Source: Streptomyces mangrovisoli
GTDB lineage: Bacteria; Actinomycetota; Actinomycetes; Streptomycetales; Streptomycetaceae
Length of the DNA: 55,512 nt
Direction: 5' to 3'
NCBI RefSeq assembly: GCF_000974985.2
Contig: NZ_LAVA02000095.1
Coordinates: forward strand, 1 to 55,512
This document shows, piece by piece, positions 44,324 through 52,518 of the stretch (the stretch's first letter is position 1; each line of letters begins with the position of its first letter). The notes under the pieces were generated by a model. It searched no databases and was not told where the DNA came from. It was given only the letters and a program-made list of their open reading frames with translations. The position numbers and the translations under genes are program-made.

Positions 44324-44847
44324 TTCCCGAAGCCGAAGCCGGCGCCGGCGCCGCCCTCGACCTTCGAGCGCAGCCGCTTGCCCTTCTCGGTGGCCTGGTC
44401 GTTCAGGTCCTGCTGGAACTCGGTCATCTTCTGCAGCAGCTCCTCGTCGTGGGCGGCGAGGATCCGGGCCGCCAGCAGGCCCGCGTTGCGGGCGCCGGCG
44501 ACCGAGACCGTGGCGACCGGGACACCGGCCGGCATCTGCACGATGGACAGCAGGGAGTCCATGCCGTCGAGGTACTTCAGCGGGACCGGGACGCCGATGA
44601 CCGGCAGCGGGGTCACCGAGGCCAGCATGCCGGGCAGGTGGGCGGCGCCGCCGGCGCCCGCGATGATCACCTTCAGGCCCCGCTCCGCGGCCTGCTCGCC
44701 GTAGGAGATCATCTCGCGCGGCATGCGGTGCGCGGAGACGACGTCGACCTCGTACGCGATCTCGAACTCGTCGAGGGCCTGGGCGGCCGCCTCCATGACG
44801 GGCCAGTCGGAGTCCGACCCCATGACGATGCCTACAACCGGGCTCAT
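44320..44847 (-). CDS. purE: N5-carboxyaminoimidazole ribonucleotide mutase
   Basis: PurE moves the carboxyl group of N5-CAIR to carbon 4, giving CAIR for purine synthesis. The 175-residue product carries VVGIVMGSDSDWPVM, VVSAHRMPREM, IAGAGGAAHLPGM and PLPVIGVPV, with the active-site His in SAHR. Its C terminus has a short Gly/Phe tail (GAGAGFGFGK). The ATG at 44847 overlaps the purK stop by four bases and its own stop overlaps the dipeptidase start, so three genes are translationally linked. Confidence 0.97.
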   Translation of the reverse strand: MSPVVGIVMGSDSDWPVMEAAAQALDEFEIAYEVDVVSAHRMPREMISYGEQAAERGLKVIIAGAGGAAHLPGMLASVTPLPVIGVPVPLKYLDGMDSLLSIVQMPAGVPVATVSVAGARNAGLLAARILAAHDEELLQKMTEFQQDLNDQATEKGKRLRSKVEGGAGAGFGFGK

Positions 44848-45983
44848 TCGGTGATCGTGCCTCTCAGGTAGCCGGCAGCGTGACGGGCGCGCTCCAGCAC
44901 GTCGTCCAGGTCGTCGCCGTAGGTGTTGACGTGGCCGACCTTGCGGCCCGGCTTCACGTCCTTGCCGTACATGTGGATCTTGAGCTGCGGGTCGCGGGCC
45001 ATGCAATGCAGGTACGCGGAGTACATGTCCGGGAAGTCGCCGCCGAGGACGTTGACCATGACCGTCCAGGGCTGGCGCGGGCGCGGGTCGCCGAGCGGGA
45101 GGTCGAGGACGGCCCGCACATGGTTGGCGAACTGGCTGGTGACGGCGCCGTCCTGGGTCCAGTGACCCGAGTTGTGCGGGCGCATCGCCAGCTCGTTGAC
45201 GAGGATGCGGCCGTCACGGGTCTGGAACAGCTCGACCGCGAGGTGCCCGACGACGCCGAGCTCCTTGGCGATGGTGAGGGCCATCTCACTGGCCTTGAGC
45301 GCGAGGTCCTCGTCCAGGCCGGGCGCGGGCGCGATCACCGTGTCGCAGACGCCGGCGACCTGGCGGGACTCCACGACCGGGTAGGCGACGGCCTGGCCGT
45401 GCGGCGAGCGCACCACGTTGGCGGCCAGCTCGCGGACGTAGTCGACCTTCTCCTCGGCGAGGACGGGGACGCCCGCGCGGAACGGCTCGGCGGCCTCCTC
45501 GACGGAGTCCACCACCCAGACGCCCTTGCCGTCGTAGCCGCCGCGCACGGTCTTCAGGACGACCGGAAAGCCTTCGCCCTCCGCGGCGAAGGCCGCCACG
45601 TCGGCCGGGTCGGCGACGATGCGGTGGCGGGGGCAGGGGATGCCGATCGCGTCGAGCCGCGCCCGCATCACCCCCTTGTCCTGGGCGTGCACCAGGGCGT
45701 CGGGCCCCGGCCGCACCGGGATGCCCTCCGCCTCCAGGGCTCTGAGGTGCTCGGTGGGCACGTGCTCGTGATCGAAGGTGATCACATCGCATCCGCGCGC
45801 GAAGTCGCGCAGCGTGTCGAGGTCGCGATAGTCGCCGACGACGACCTCGCTCACGACCTGCGCCGCCGAGTCCTGGGGAGTGTCACTGAGGAGCTTGAAC
45901 CTGATGCCCAACGGGATGCCCGCCTCGTGTGTCATACGAGCGAGCTGGCCTCCGCCGACCATGCCGACTACCGGGAACGTCAC
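44844..45983 (-). CDS. purK: N5-carboxyaminoimidazole ribonucleotide synthase
   Basis: PurK is an ATP-grasp enzyme that makes N5-CAIR from AIR, bicarbonate and ATP; PurE uses the product at once. The 379-residue protein starts VTFPVVGMVGGGQLARM (family GGGQLGRM) and has TFDHEHVP, FPVVLKTVRGGYDGKGVWVV and ELAMRPHNSGHWTQDGAVTSQF, including the ATP-grasp metal residues. I start it at GTG 45983; there is no clear ribosome site and TACCCT lies six bases upstream, so the transcript may be leaderless. An earlier start at 46058 adds unconserved residues. Confidence 0.96.
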   Translation of the reverse strand: MTFPVVGMVGGGQLARMTHEAGIPLGIRFKLLSDTPQDSAAQVVSEVVVGDYRDLDTLRDFARGCDVITFDHEHVPTEHLRALEAEGIPVRPGPDALVHAQDKGVMRARLDAIGIPCPRHRIVADPADVAAFAAEGEGFPVVLKTVRGGYDGKGVWVVDSVEEAAEPFRAGVPVLAEEKVDYVRELAANVVRSPHGQAVAYPVVESRQVAGVCDTVIAPAPGLDEDLALKASEMALTIAKELGVVGHLAVELFQTRDGRILVNELAMRPHNSGHWTQDGAVTSQFANHVRAVLDLPLGDPRPRQPWTVMVNVLGGDFPDMYSAYLHCMARDPQLKIHMYGKDVKPGRKVGHVNTYGDDLDDVLERARHAAGYLRGTITE

Positions 45984-46058
45984 GCCCCCAGGGTATCGGC
46001 CGCGCCGGGGTGACTCGTTTCCGCGCCCGCTCCGGCCGTGTCCACGGGGCCTCAGCAC

Positions 46059-46102
46059 GGTGTCGCCGGGGCTTCCGCGCCGTGTCCCCGGGGCTTCCGC
46101 GC
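46059..46102. repeat. 22-bp tandem repeat, two near-identical units
   Basis: 46059-46080 and 46081-46102 share the core GTGTC-CCGGGGCTTCCGCGC; flanking sequence on both sides shows diverged further copies. It lies upstream of both purK and the GtrA gene. Confidence 0.75.
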
Positions 46103-46259
46103 CGCGTCACCGGCGGTTTTCGGCCGCTCTTACCCGGGGCTTTCCACCTTCTTCCCGACCCGTTCCCTTCCTGTGAGCCGGTGCGGGGGAATTCGCCGGA
46201 GGGGGTGGTTAGCATGGCTGGGTTGACGTATCCGCGACCGGACGGGGGCCTGCACGACC

Positions 46260-46802
46260 ATGGAACATGGTTCCTCGGGGCTGCAAAGGCTCTGGCGGGA
46301 GATCGCCAAGTTCGGTGCCGTGGGCGCGCTGGGCATGGTGGTGAACTTCGCCGTCTCCAACCTGCTGTGGCATCTGACCAGCATCCCCGTCGTGCGCGCC
46401 AACGTGATCGCCACGATCGTCGCCATCGCGACGAACTACGTGGGCTTCCGGTACTTCACCTACCGCGACCGCGAGAAGGGCGCCCGGAGCAAGGAGCTCA
46501 CGCTCTTCTTCGTCTTCAGCGCGATCGGCCTGGTGATCGAGAACGGCATCCTCTACGCCGCGATCTACGGCTTCGACTGGGACAGCTCGCTCCAGCGCAA
46601 CGTCTTCAAGTTCGTCGGCATCGGCCTCGCCACGCTGTTCCGCTTCTGGTCGTACCGGACCTGGGTGTTCAAGGCCGTGCCGGTGCCCGTGCAGGAGACG
46701 GTCGCCGTGCACGAGACGGTCGCCGGGGCCGAGACCCTGCTGGAGCGGAAGGCCGGCACGGCCGGGACGCGGCCCCGGGCCGAGCGCGCCAGGGTCCGCT
46801 GA
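46260..46802 (+). CDS. GtrA-like membrane protein
   Basis: The 180-residue protein has four membrane helices: FGAVGALGMVVNFAVSNLLW, ANVIATIVAIATNYVGFRYF, ELTLFFVFSAIGLVIENGIL and FKFVGIGLATLFRFWSYRTW, followed by an Ala/Glu/Arg tail with ETVA repeats. GtrA-family proteins are thought to flip lipid-linked sugars across the membrane for surface glycosylation. ATG start at 46260 has no strong ribosome site. No glycosyltransferase is adjacent, but several are in the window. Terminal Arg-rich tail should be cytoplasmic. Confidence 0.88.
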   Translation: MEHGSSGLQRLWREIAKFGAVGALGMVVNFAVSNLLWHLTSIPVVRANVIATIVAIATNYVGFRYFTYRDREKGARSKELTLFFVFSAIGLVIENGILYAAIYGFDWDSSLQRNVFKFVGIGLATLFRFWSYRTWVFKAVPVPVQETVAVHETVAGAETLLERKAGTAGTRPRAERARVR

Positions 46803-46920
46803 GCCCACCGCGTCCGGAGCCCCCGGCTCCTGGGACCCCCGGCTCTTCGGAGCCCCCGGTTCGAGCCGCCGGCTGCTTGGCGCCCCCTTCGGAGCCCCCT
46901 GCTTCCCCGGTCGGTCGCGC

Positions 46921-48192
46921 TCAGCGCACGGTCGGCAGTTCCTCCGCCGGTTTGCGCGGCGGCGCCGTACGGGACAGGAAGAGACCGAAGACCGGCGGCT
47001 GCGCCTGGAGCAGCTCCAGCCGGCCGCCGTCCGCCTCCGCCAGGTCCCGCGCCACCGCGAGGCCGATGCCCGTGGAGTTGCGCCCGCTGATGGTCCGCTC
47101 GAAGATCCGCGCGCCGAGGTCGGCCGGGACGCCGGGCCCCTCGTCGGTCACCTCGACCACGGCCTGGTTGCCGGTGACCCGGGTGCGCAGGGCGACCGTG
47201 CCGCCGCCGTGCATCAGGGAGTTCTCGATCAGCGCCGCCAGCACCTGTGCGACCGCCCCCGGCGTGCCGACCGCCCGCAGATGGCGCTTGCCGGAGCTGA
47301 CGATGGCCCGGCCCACACCGCGGTAGGCCGGTCGCCACTCGGCGAGCTGCTGCTGGATGACCTCGTCGAGGTCGAAGGTGACGGCGGAGCCGGTGCGCGG
47401 GTCGCGCGCGTTGGTCAGCAGCCGCTCCACCACGTCGGTGAGGCGTTCCACCTGGGTCAGCGCGATGGTCGCCTCCTCCTTCACCGTGTCCGGGTCGTCG
47501 GTGAGGGTGATCTCCTCCAGCCGCATCGACAGCGCGGTCAGCGGGGTGCGCAGCTGGTGGGAGGCGTCGGCCGCGAGCCGCCGCTCGGCGGTGAGCATCC
47601 GCCCGATCCGCTCGGCGGAGGAGTCCAGGACGTCGGCGACCCGGTCCAGCTCCGGGACTCCGTAGCGCTTGTGACGGGGGCGGGGGTCGCCGGAGCCGAG
47701 GCGCTCCGCGGTCTCCGCGAGGTCGGTCAGCGGCGAGGCCAGGCGGTTGGCCTGGCGCACCGCGAGCAGTACGGCGGCGATCACCGCGAGCAGGGCGACC
47801 AGGCCGATGATCAGCAGGGTCCGGCCGACCTCGCGGGAGACCGTCGTACGGGGCTCCTGGAAGGTGACCGTCTCGCCCTGCTCGCCCTTGGCGGTGGAGT
47901 GGATGACCTCGCCGTCGGGGCGGCTGCCGATCTCGATGGGCGTCTGGTCCGGGATGCGGATGACGGCGAACTGGTCGGGGCCGACCTGTTCCTTGAGAAT
48001 GTCGGCGGTCACGCTCTCCCCGCCGAGCAGCCGGCCGTCCACGATGCTGGCCAGCCGCACGGCCTCGGAGTCGACGCGCTCCTGGGCGCTGTTGCTGATG
48101 GTCCGCGTCTCGACGATGACGAGGGAGACGCCGAACACGGCGATGACGACCAGTACGACGGCGAGGGTGGACTGGATCAGGCGACGGCGCAC
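46921..48192 (-). CDS. Two-component sensor histidine kinase, DraK-like
   Basis: The 423-residue kinase has two membrane helices (about 8-28 and 124-146) enclosing a ~95-residue sensor domain, a HAMP region, the dimerisation helix with phospho-acceptor His212 in ASHQLRTPL, the N box IENSLMHGGG and G boxes DEGPGVP and TGIGLAVARDL. GTG start. It lies downstream of the response regulator, with a ~194-base gap. In S. coelicolor the kinase-regulator pair next to the purE/purK region is DraK/DraR, which alters antibiotic production in response to nitrogen source; I assign the likeness from position and architecture, so it is provisional. Confidence 0.92.
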   Translation of the reverse strand: MRRRLIQSTLAVVLVVIAVFGVSLVIVETRTISNSAQERVDSEAVRLASIVDGRLLGGESVTADILKEQVGPDQFAVIRIPDQTPIEIGSRPDGEVIHSTAKGEQGETVTFQEPRTTVSREVGRTLLIIGLVALLAVIAAVLLAVRQANRLASPLTDLAETAERLGSGDPRPRHKRYGVPELDRVADVLDSSAERIGRMLTAERRLAADASHQLRTPLTALSMRLEEITLTDDPDTVKEEATIALTQVERLTDVVERLLTNARDPRTGSAVTFDLDEVIQQQLAEWRPAYRGVGRAIVSSGKRHLRAVGTPGAVAQVLAALIENSLMHGGGTVALRTRVTGNQAVVEVTDEGPGVPADLGARIFERTISGRNSTGIGLAVARDLAEADGGRLELLQAQPPVFGLFLSRTAPPRKPAEELPTVR

Positions 48193-48386
48193 GGCACTCT
48201 CCGGGAGACGGCGGCTTCGGCGCCCCGCGGGGCGCGGGGCGCGGACATGGCCGACTGCACCGCGCGGGTGCGGCCGGCCGCACAGGACGGCGGGTCACGC
48301 CGGGCCCGGACCGCCCACGGCCGGGCCGCCCTCGGCGCGGCGCGCGCCCCCGCCCGGGTCCCCGCGGCGCGACGCGCGTAGCCGGT

Positions 48387-49064
48387 CTAGCTCTTCTCGA
48401 AACGGAAACCGACACCGCGCACGGTGGCGATGTACCGGGGGTTGGCCGCGTCGTCCCCGAGCTTCTTGCGCAGCCACGAGATGTGCATGTCGAGGGTCTT
48501 GGTCGACGACCACCAGGTGGTGTCCCAGACCTCGCGCATCAGCTGGTCGCGGGTGACGACCCGTCCGGCGTCCCGCACCAGCACCCGCAGCAGGTCGAAC
48601 TCCTTGGCGGTGAGCTGGAGTTCCTCGTCGCCCATCCAGGCCCGGTGCGACTCCACGTCGATGCGCACACCGTGCGTGGCGGGCGGCTGCTGCGGCTCCG
48701 CGGCGCCGCGCCGCAGCAGGGCCCGGACCCGGGCCAGCAGTTCGGCCAGCCGGAAGGGCTTGGTGACGTAGTCGTCGGCACCCGCGTCGAGGCCGACGAC
48801 GGTGTCCACCTCGTCGGCGCGCGCGGTCAGGATGAGGATCGGGACGGTGTGACCTTCGGCACGCAGCCGGCGGGCGACCTCCAGGCCGTCCATGCCGGGC
48901 AGACCCAGGTCCAGCACGACCAGGTCGACGCCGCCCTGCATCCCGGCGTCGAGGGCGGTGGGTCCGTCCTCGCGCACCTCGACCTCGTAACCCTCCCGGC
49001 GCAGGGCGCGGGCCAGCGGCTCCGAGATGGACGCGTCGTCCTCGGCGAGCAGTACACGAGTCAT
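48387..49064 (-). CDS. OmpR-type response regulator, DraR-like
   Basis: The 225-residue regulator has a receiver domain with Asp9/Asp10, phospho-acceptor Asp52 in VVLDLGLPGMDG, Thr80 in ILTAR and Lys102 in VTKPF, a short linker and a winged-helix domain (LTAKEFDLLRVLVRDAGRVV, TLDMHISWLRKKLGDDA, IATVRGVGFRFEK). It precedes the kinase gene on the same strand. The 194-base gap to the kinase holds only GC-rich sequence with no gene. The divergent POT peptide transporter makes a natural candidate target, which I infer only from layout. Confidence 0.94.
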   Translation of the reverse strand: MTRVLLAEDDASISEPLARALRREGYEVEVREDGPTALDAGMQGGVDLVVLDLGLPGMDGLEVARRLRAEGHTVPILILTARADEVDTVVGLDAGADDYVTKPFRLAELLARVRALLRRGAAEPQQPPATHGVRIDVESHRAWMGDEELQLTAKEFDLLRVLVRDAGRVVTRDQLMREVWDTTWWSSTKTLDMHISWLRKKLGDDAANPRYIATVRGVGFRFEKS

Positions 49065-49569
49065 GAGGTGATGGTAGTCCGCTTGCGCGCACTGCTGGGG
49101 TGTGATCGTGGCGCGTGATTCTTACCTTGCCCCGGCCCGGCGGCGCATTGGTACGAACCTATGTCCATAAGGTGGCATCGTTGTGGAGACCTTCGAATAG
49201 GGGTCGGCGGTTGCCGTTGCGCCTGTGATCCGCGTCTCAAGTCCTTCCATATCCGGCATCGTCCTGCCGTATGGTGACATCACGCCTGTAGCACCCAGAG
49301 GACCTTCGGCGACGCATAGACGCGCGAAGGTCTCCTTTGTGTGCGGGCCGGTCCCCGCCGGCCTTCGAAAGGAATGACCTGTGGCCGGGCCCGGGCACGT
49401 CGACGACGTGCCGGGGCGTGGATCCCGGTGGTCGCCGTCCACGTTCCGTGACCCGGAACCGACTCCCCGAGGGCGTGGGGGCCGGACGGACCGACCCGCC
49501 GGTGCCGGCCTGCCCCCCACCGGGCGCGTACCCGCTCATGCAGACGCGTCCCGACAGCAAGGATCGACC
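49065..49569. other. Long divergent leader region between response regulator and peptide transporter
   Basis: No convincing gene lies here. On the plus strand, hairpins occur at 49301-49332 (GACCTTCG/CGAAGGTC), 49348-49365 (GGCCGG/CCGGCC) and about 49390-49416 (GGCACGTC/GACGTGCC). TATGGT at 49271 could be a -10 element. A GTG at 49381 with AAAGGA upstream is in frame with the transporter but would add 63 residues of atypical codon use. Confidence 0.55.
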
Positions 49570-51069
49570 ATGGCGTCCAGCCTGACGAAGGACTCGGTGC
49601 GTCCGGGCACCCCCGGATCGACCGAGAAGACCTTCTTCGGCCACCCCCGCGGCCTGGCCACCCTCTTCATGACCGAGATGTGGGAGCGCTTCTCCTACTA
49701 CGGCATGAAGGCCCTGCTCCCGCTGTACCTGGTGGCCCCGGCCGGCCTGCACATGAGCGCGGCCAGCGCGACCGCGATCTACTCCGTGTACCTGTCGCTC
49801 GTGTACCTGCTCGCCCTGCCCGGCGGCTGGTTCGCGGACCGCGTCCTCGGTCCCCGCAAGACGGTCGCCGTCGCCGGCGTGATCATCATGCTCGGCCACC
49901 TCACGCTGGCCCTGCCCAGCTCCGGCACCTTCTTCGCGGGCCTCGGCCTGGTGGCGATCGGCTCCGGTCTGCTGAAGGCCAACATCTCCACGATGGTCGG
50001 CCACCTCTACGACGGTCCGGACGACAAGCGTCGGGACGGCGGCTTCACGCTGTTCTACATCGGCATCAACCTCGGTGCCTTCGCCGCGCCCCTGATCATC
50101 GGCACCGTCGGCGAGAACTACAACTGGCACCTGGGCTTCGCGCTCGCCGCGCTCGGCATGGCGCTCGGCCTCGCGCAGTACCTGCTGGGCACCCGCCACC
50201 TGAGCTCCCGCTCGGACATCGTGCCGACCCCGCTGTCGGCCGAGGAGAAGCGCGCCACGCTGCGCAAGTCCGCGCTGTGGGCGGCCGTCGCCGTGGTCTT
50301 CTACGCGATCGTCGGCTTCTCGGGCCACTACACCCTCAACTGGCTGCTGGTCCCGATCACCATCGCCGGTCTGCTCATCCCCGTGATGGTCATCGCCCGG
50401 ATCAAGCGCGACAAGGACCTCGACCGCTCCGAGCAGTCGAAGATGTCCGCGTACATCTGGTTCTTCATCGCCGCGGCCGTGTTCTGGATGATCTACGACC
50501 AGGGCGGCTCGACCGTCTCCCTGTTCGCCGACTCCTCCGCCAAGAACACCATCTTCGGCTGGGAGTTCCCGGTCTCCTGGTACCAGTCGGTCAACCCGGT
50601 CATGATCATGGCGTTCGCGCCGGTCTTCGCCTGGATGTGGCTGGCGCTGGCCCGCCGCGGCAAGGAGCCGAGCACCGCGACGAAGTTCGCGATGGGCCTG
50701 GTCCTGATCGGCGCCTCGTTCTTCCTCTTCCTGGCCCCGCTGGCGATCGCCGACGGCGGTCACAAGGCCGCCGCGATGTGGCTGGTCGGCATCTACTTCG
50801 TGCAGACCGTGGGTGAGCTGACCCTCTCCCCGGTGGGCCTGTCGGTCACGACGAAGATGGCGCCCGCGAAGTACGCCTCCCAGATGATGGGTGTCTGGTT
50901 CCTGGCCGTCACCGCCGGTGACGCCACGACCGGTCTGCTCTCCATCGCCGGTGTCGACCTGAACAAGACGGGCATCGTGACCCTCCAGGCCGTCCTCGCG
51001 GCCCTCGCGGGCGGCGCGGTGTGGATGTACCGCAAGAAGGTCAAGCAGCTGATGGGCGACGTGCACTGA
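49570..51069 (+). CDS. POT family (proton-dependent) oligopeptide transporter
   Basis: The 499-residue membrane protein belongs to the PTR/POT family of di- and tripeptide-proton symporters. It has the ExxERFxYYG signature (TEMWERFSYYGMKALLPLYL), a second family motif around GLVAIGSGLLKANISTMVGH and FTLFYIGINLGAFAAPLIIG, and about 12-14 membrane helices ending VWMYRKKVKQ. ATG 49570 follows AAGGATCG; an in-frame GTG at 49381 has a better ribosome site but the added sequence is not membrane-like or conserved. A strong terminator follows at 51088. Neighbouring dipeptidases and DraR-like regulator suggest peptide use. Confidence 0.93.
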   Translation: MASSLTKDSVRPGTPGSTEKTFFGHPRGLATLFMTEMWERFSYYGMKALLPLYLVAPAGLHMSAASATAIYSVYLSLVYLLALPGGWFADRVLGPRKTVAVAGVIIMLGHLTLALPSSGTFFAGLGLVAIGSGLLKANISTMVGHLYDGPDDKRRDGGFTLFYIGINLGAFAAPLIIGTVGENYNWHLGFALAALGMALGLAQYLLGTRHLSSRSDIVPTPLSAEEKRATLRKSALWAAVAVVFYAIVGFSGHYTLNWLLVPITIAGLLIPVMVIARIKRDKDLDRSEQSKMSAYIWFFIAAAVFWMIYDQGGSTVSLFADSSAKNTIFGWEFPVSWYQSVNPVMIMAFAPVFAWMWLALARRGKEPSTATKFAMGLVLIGASFFLFLAPLAIADGGHKAAAMWLVGIYFVQTVGELTLSPVGLSVTTKMAPAKYASQMMGVWFLAVTAGDATTGLLSIAGVDLNKTGIVTLQAVLAALAGGAVWMYRKKVKQLMGDVH

Positions 51070-51087
51070 CGTACGGCCCCGGCCTCA

Positions 51088-51126
51088 CGGAGGGCCGCCG
51101 CATCCCGGGGATGCGGCGGCCCTCCG
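51088..51126. terminator. Strong terminator after peptide transporter gene
   Basis: A perfect 17-bp stem (51088-51104 with 51110-51126) and five-base loop start 19 bases past the transporter stop. The convergent surface-protein operon ends at 51202, so it may serve both. Confidence 0.85.
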
Positions 51127-51201
51127 GGCTTTCCGGGCGCTACGGGCTTTCGGAGCTTTCGGGGCTAGGGCCTTCCCGGGGTTCTTCAGCCGGTCACGCC
51201 G

Positions 51202-52518
51202 TCACCGCAGACGCCGCTTCGGCATGAAGGTGAACACCGCGCCGCCCAGCAGGATCGCGGTCCCGGCCACCAGGCCGAGCGCCTTCAGCGCCCCGTGGTC
51301 GCCGGCCCCGGTCTCCGCGAGGCCGCCGCTGTCGGAGGACGAACTGCCGCCCGACGTCGACGAACCGCCCGACGCGCCGCTCGCCTGCTCGGTGGTGTCG
51401 AGGGTCAGCGAGACCGCCGTCTCGGTCGGGGTGCAGGTGGTCGTCGTACCGAGCGCCTCCACGGTCAGCACCCCCGGCGAGAGCGTCGACGACCCGCTCG
51501 CGCCCGGCTTGTACGTGCCCGTCAGATCCGGGATCTCGATCGGGTCCCCGGACTTGATCGCGGCGGAGTTGGTCGGCCCCTCCACATGCACGGTGCCGCT
51601 GTCCGCGCCGCCCAGCACGACCTCCATCGACGGCTTCACCGAGTCCGCCGGGATGTCCGCGGGGCTGTCCATCACCGACCCGTTGAACTGCACGGTGAGA
51701 TCGAAACTCCCGCCGTCCTTCTTGGCGTTGATCTGCACCGGCGAGGTCGCGTTCTTGTCCCCGATGGGCGTCTTGCAGGCGTACGGCACGTCGACCTCCT
51801 TGCCGGTGAAGTCGGTCTGGCCGCTGCCGGTGCCGTCGCTGGAGGACGCGGTCGCGCTCGGTGAGGCGGAGTCGGAAGCGGACGCGCTGTCGGTCGGGGA
51901 CGCCGACTGCGAGCCCGAGTCCGACGGCTCGGGCGTCGTGCTCGACGAACCGCCGTCGCCCGCGGACACCTCGATCGTCGCTGCCGCGGAGACCGTCCCG
52001 GTGGGCGAGCACGTGGTGTCGGTCGACAGGGCGTTGACGGTGTACGCGTCCGGGGTCAGCGTCACCTCGCCCGCCGTCGTCAGCTTCAGCGAGCCCGTCA
52101 TGTCGGACAGCACCATGTCGCCGCCCTTGGGGATCGCCGGGTTCTCCCGCGGGCCCTGCATCGCGATGTCCGCGGTCTGCGCGCCGGCGGCCTTGAGGGT
52201 GCCGGACGGCTGCACCGAGTCGGCGGGCAGGTCGATGATGTCGGGGTTCTTGGACGCGGCCTGGACGAACTTCCAGACCACGTCCACCGTGTCGCCGACC
52301 TTCGCGGTGGCGGGCGCGGTGATCTCCACCTTGGTGGTGCCGTCGACGGGGTCGATCCCCGCGGGCGGCACGCAGTGCGTCGCGAACGACACCTCGGCCG
52401 CCTGCGCGGGCCCCGCGGCGAGGCCGAGCAGGATGCCCGCCGCGCCCAGGACCAGGGCGGCCCCCGCCGCACCGGCCCGTTCGACGCCGGCCGGTGCGCC
52501 TCTCCTTCGCATGCTCAC
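51202..52518 (-). CDS. LAETG-anchored surface protein with duplicated domain
   Basis: The 438-residue protein has an N-terminal signal peptide (to about residue 39, AQA), domain copy 1 (about 41-175, VSFATHCVPPAGIDPVDG to TTCSPTG), a Ser/Thr/Asp-rich linker, domain copy 2 (about 245-375, VDVPYACKTPIGDKNATSPV to TTTTCTPTE), a second Ser-rich linker and LAETG at 400-404 before a hydrophobic helix and KRRLR. LAxTG is the signal for class E sortases, so it should be covalently linked to the wall. Each domain has two cysteines that may pair. The GTG at 52518 overlaps the preceding gene by four bases and has GGAAGGG upstream. Domain function is unknown. Confidence 0.92.
   Translation of the reverse strand: MSMRRRGAPAGVERAGAAGAALVLGAAGILLGLAAGPAQAAEVSFATHCVPPAGIDPVDGTTKVEITAPATAKVGDTVDVVWKFVQAASKNPDIIDLPADSVQPSGTLKAAGAQTADIAMQGPRENPAIPKGGDMVLSDMTGSLKLTTAGEVTLTPDAYTVNALSTDTTCSPTGTVSAAATIEVSAGDGGSSSTTPEPSDSGSQSASPTDSASASDSASPSATASSSDGTGSGQTDFTGKEVDVPYACKTPIGDKNATSPVQINAKKDGGSFDLTVQFNGSVMDSPADIPADSVKPSMEVVLGGADSGTVHVEGPTNSAAIKSGDPIEIPDLTGTYKPGASGSSTLSPGVLTVEALGTTTTCTPTETAVSLTLDTTEQASGASGGSSTSGGSSSSDSGGLAETGAGDHGALKALGLVAGTAILLGGAVFTFMPKRRLR

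Noticed and set aside
43037..44704. Long plus-strand frame opposite the dipeptidase and purE
   Set aside because: Antisense shadow: high-GC wobble bias of the true genes opens it, and no family motif is present.
46803..46920. GGAGCCCCCGG-type imperfect repeats after the GtrA gene
   Set aside because: Units are too degenerate and few to call a repeat with confidence.
49381..49569. N-terminal extension of the peptide transporter from GTG 49381
   Set aside because: Added 63 residues are low in complexity with atypical codons; transporter family starts near the ATG at 49570.
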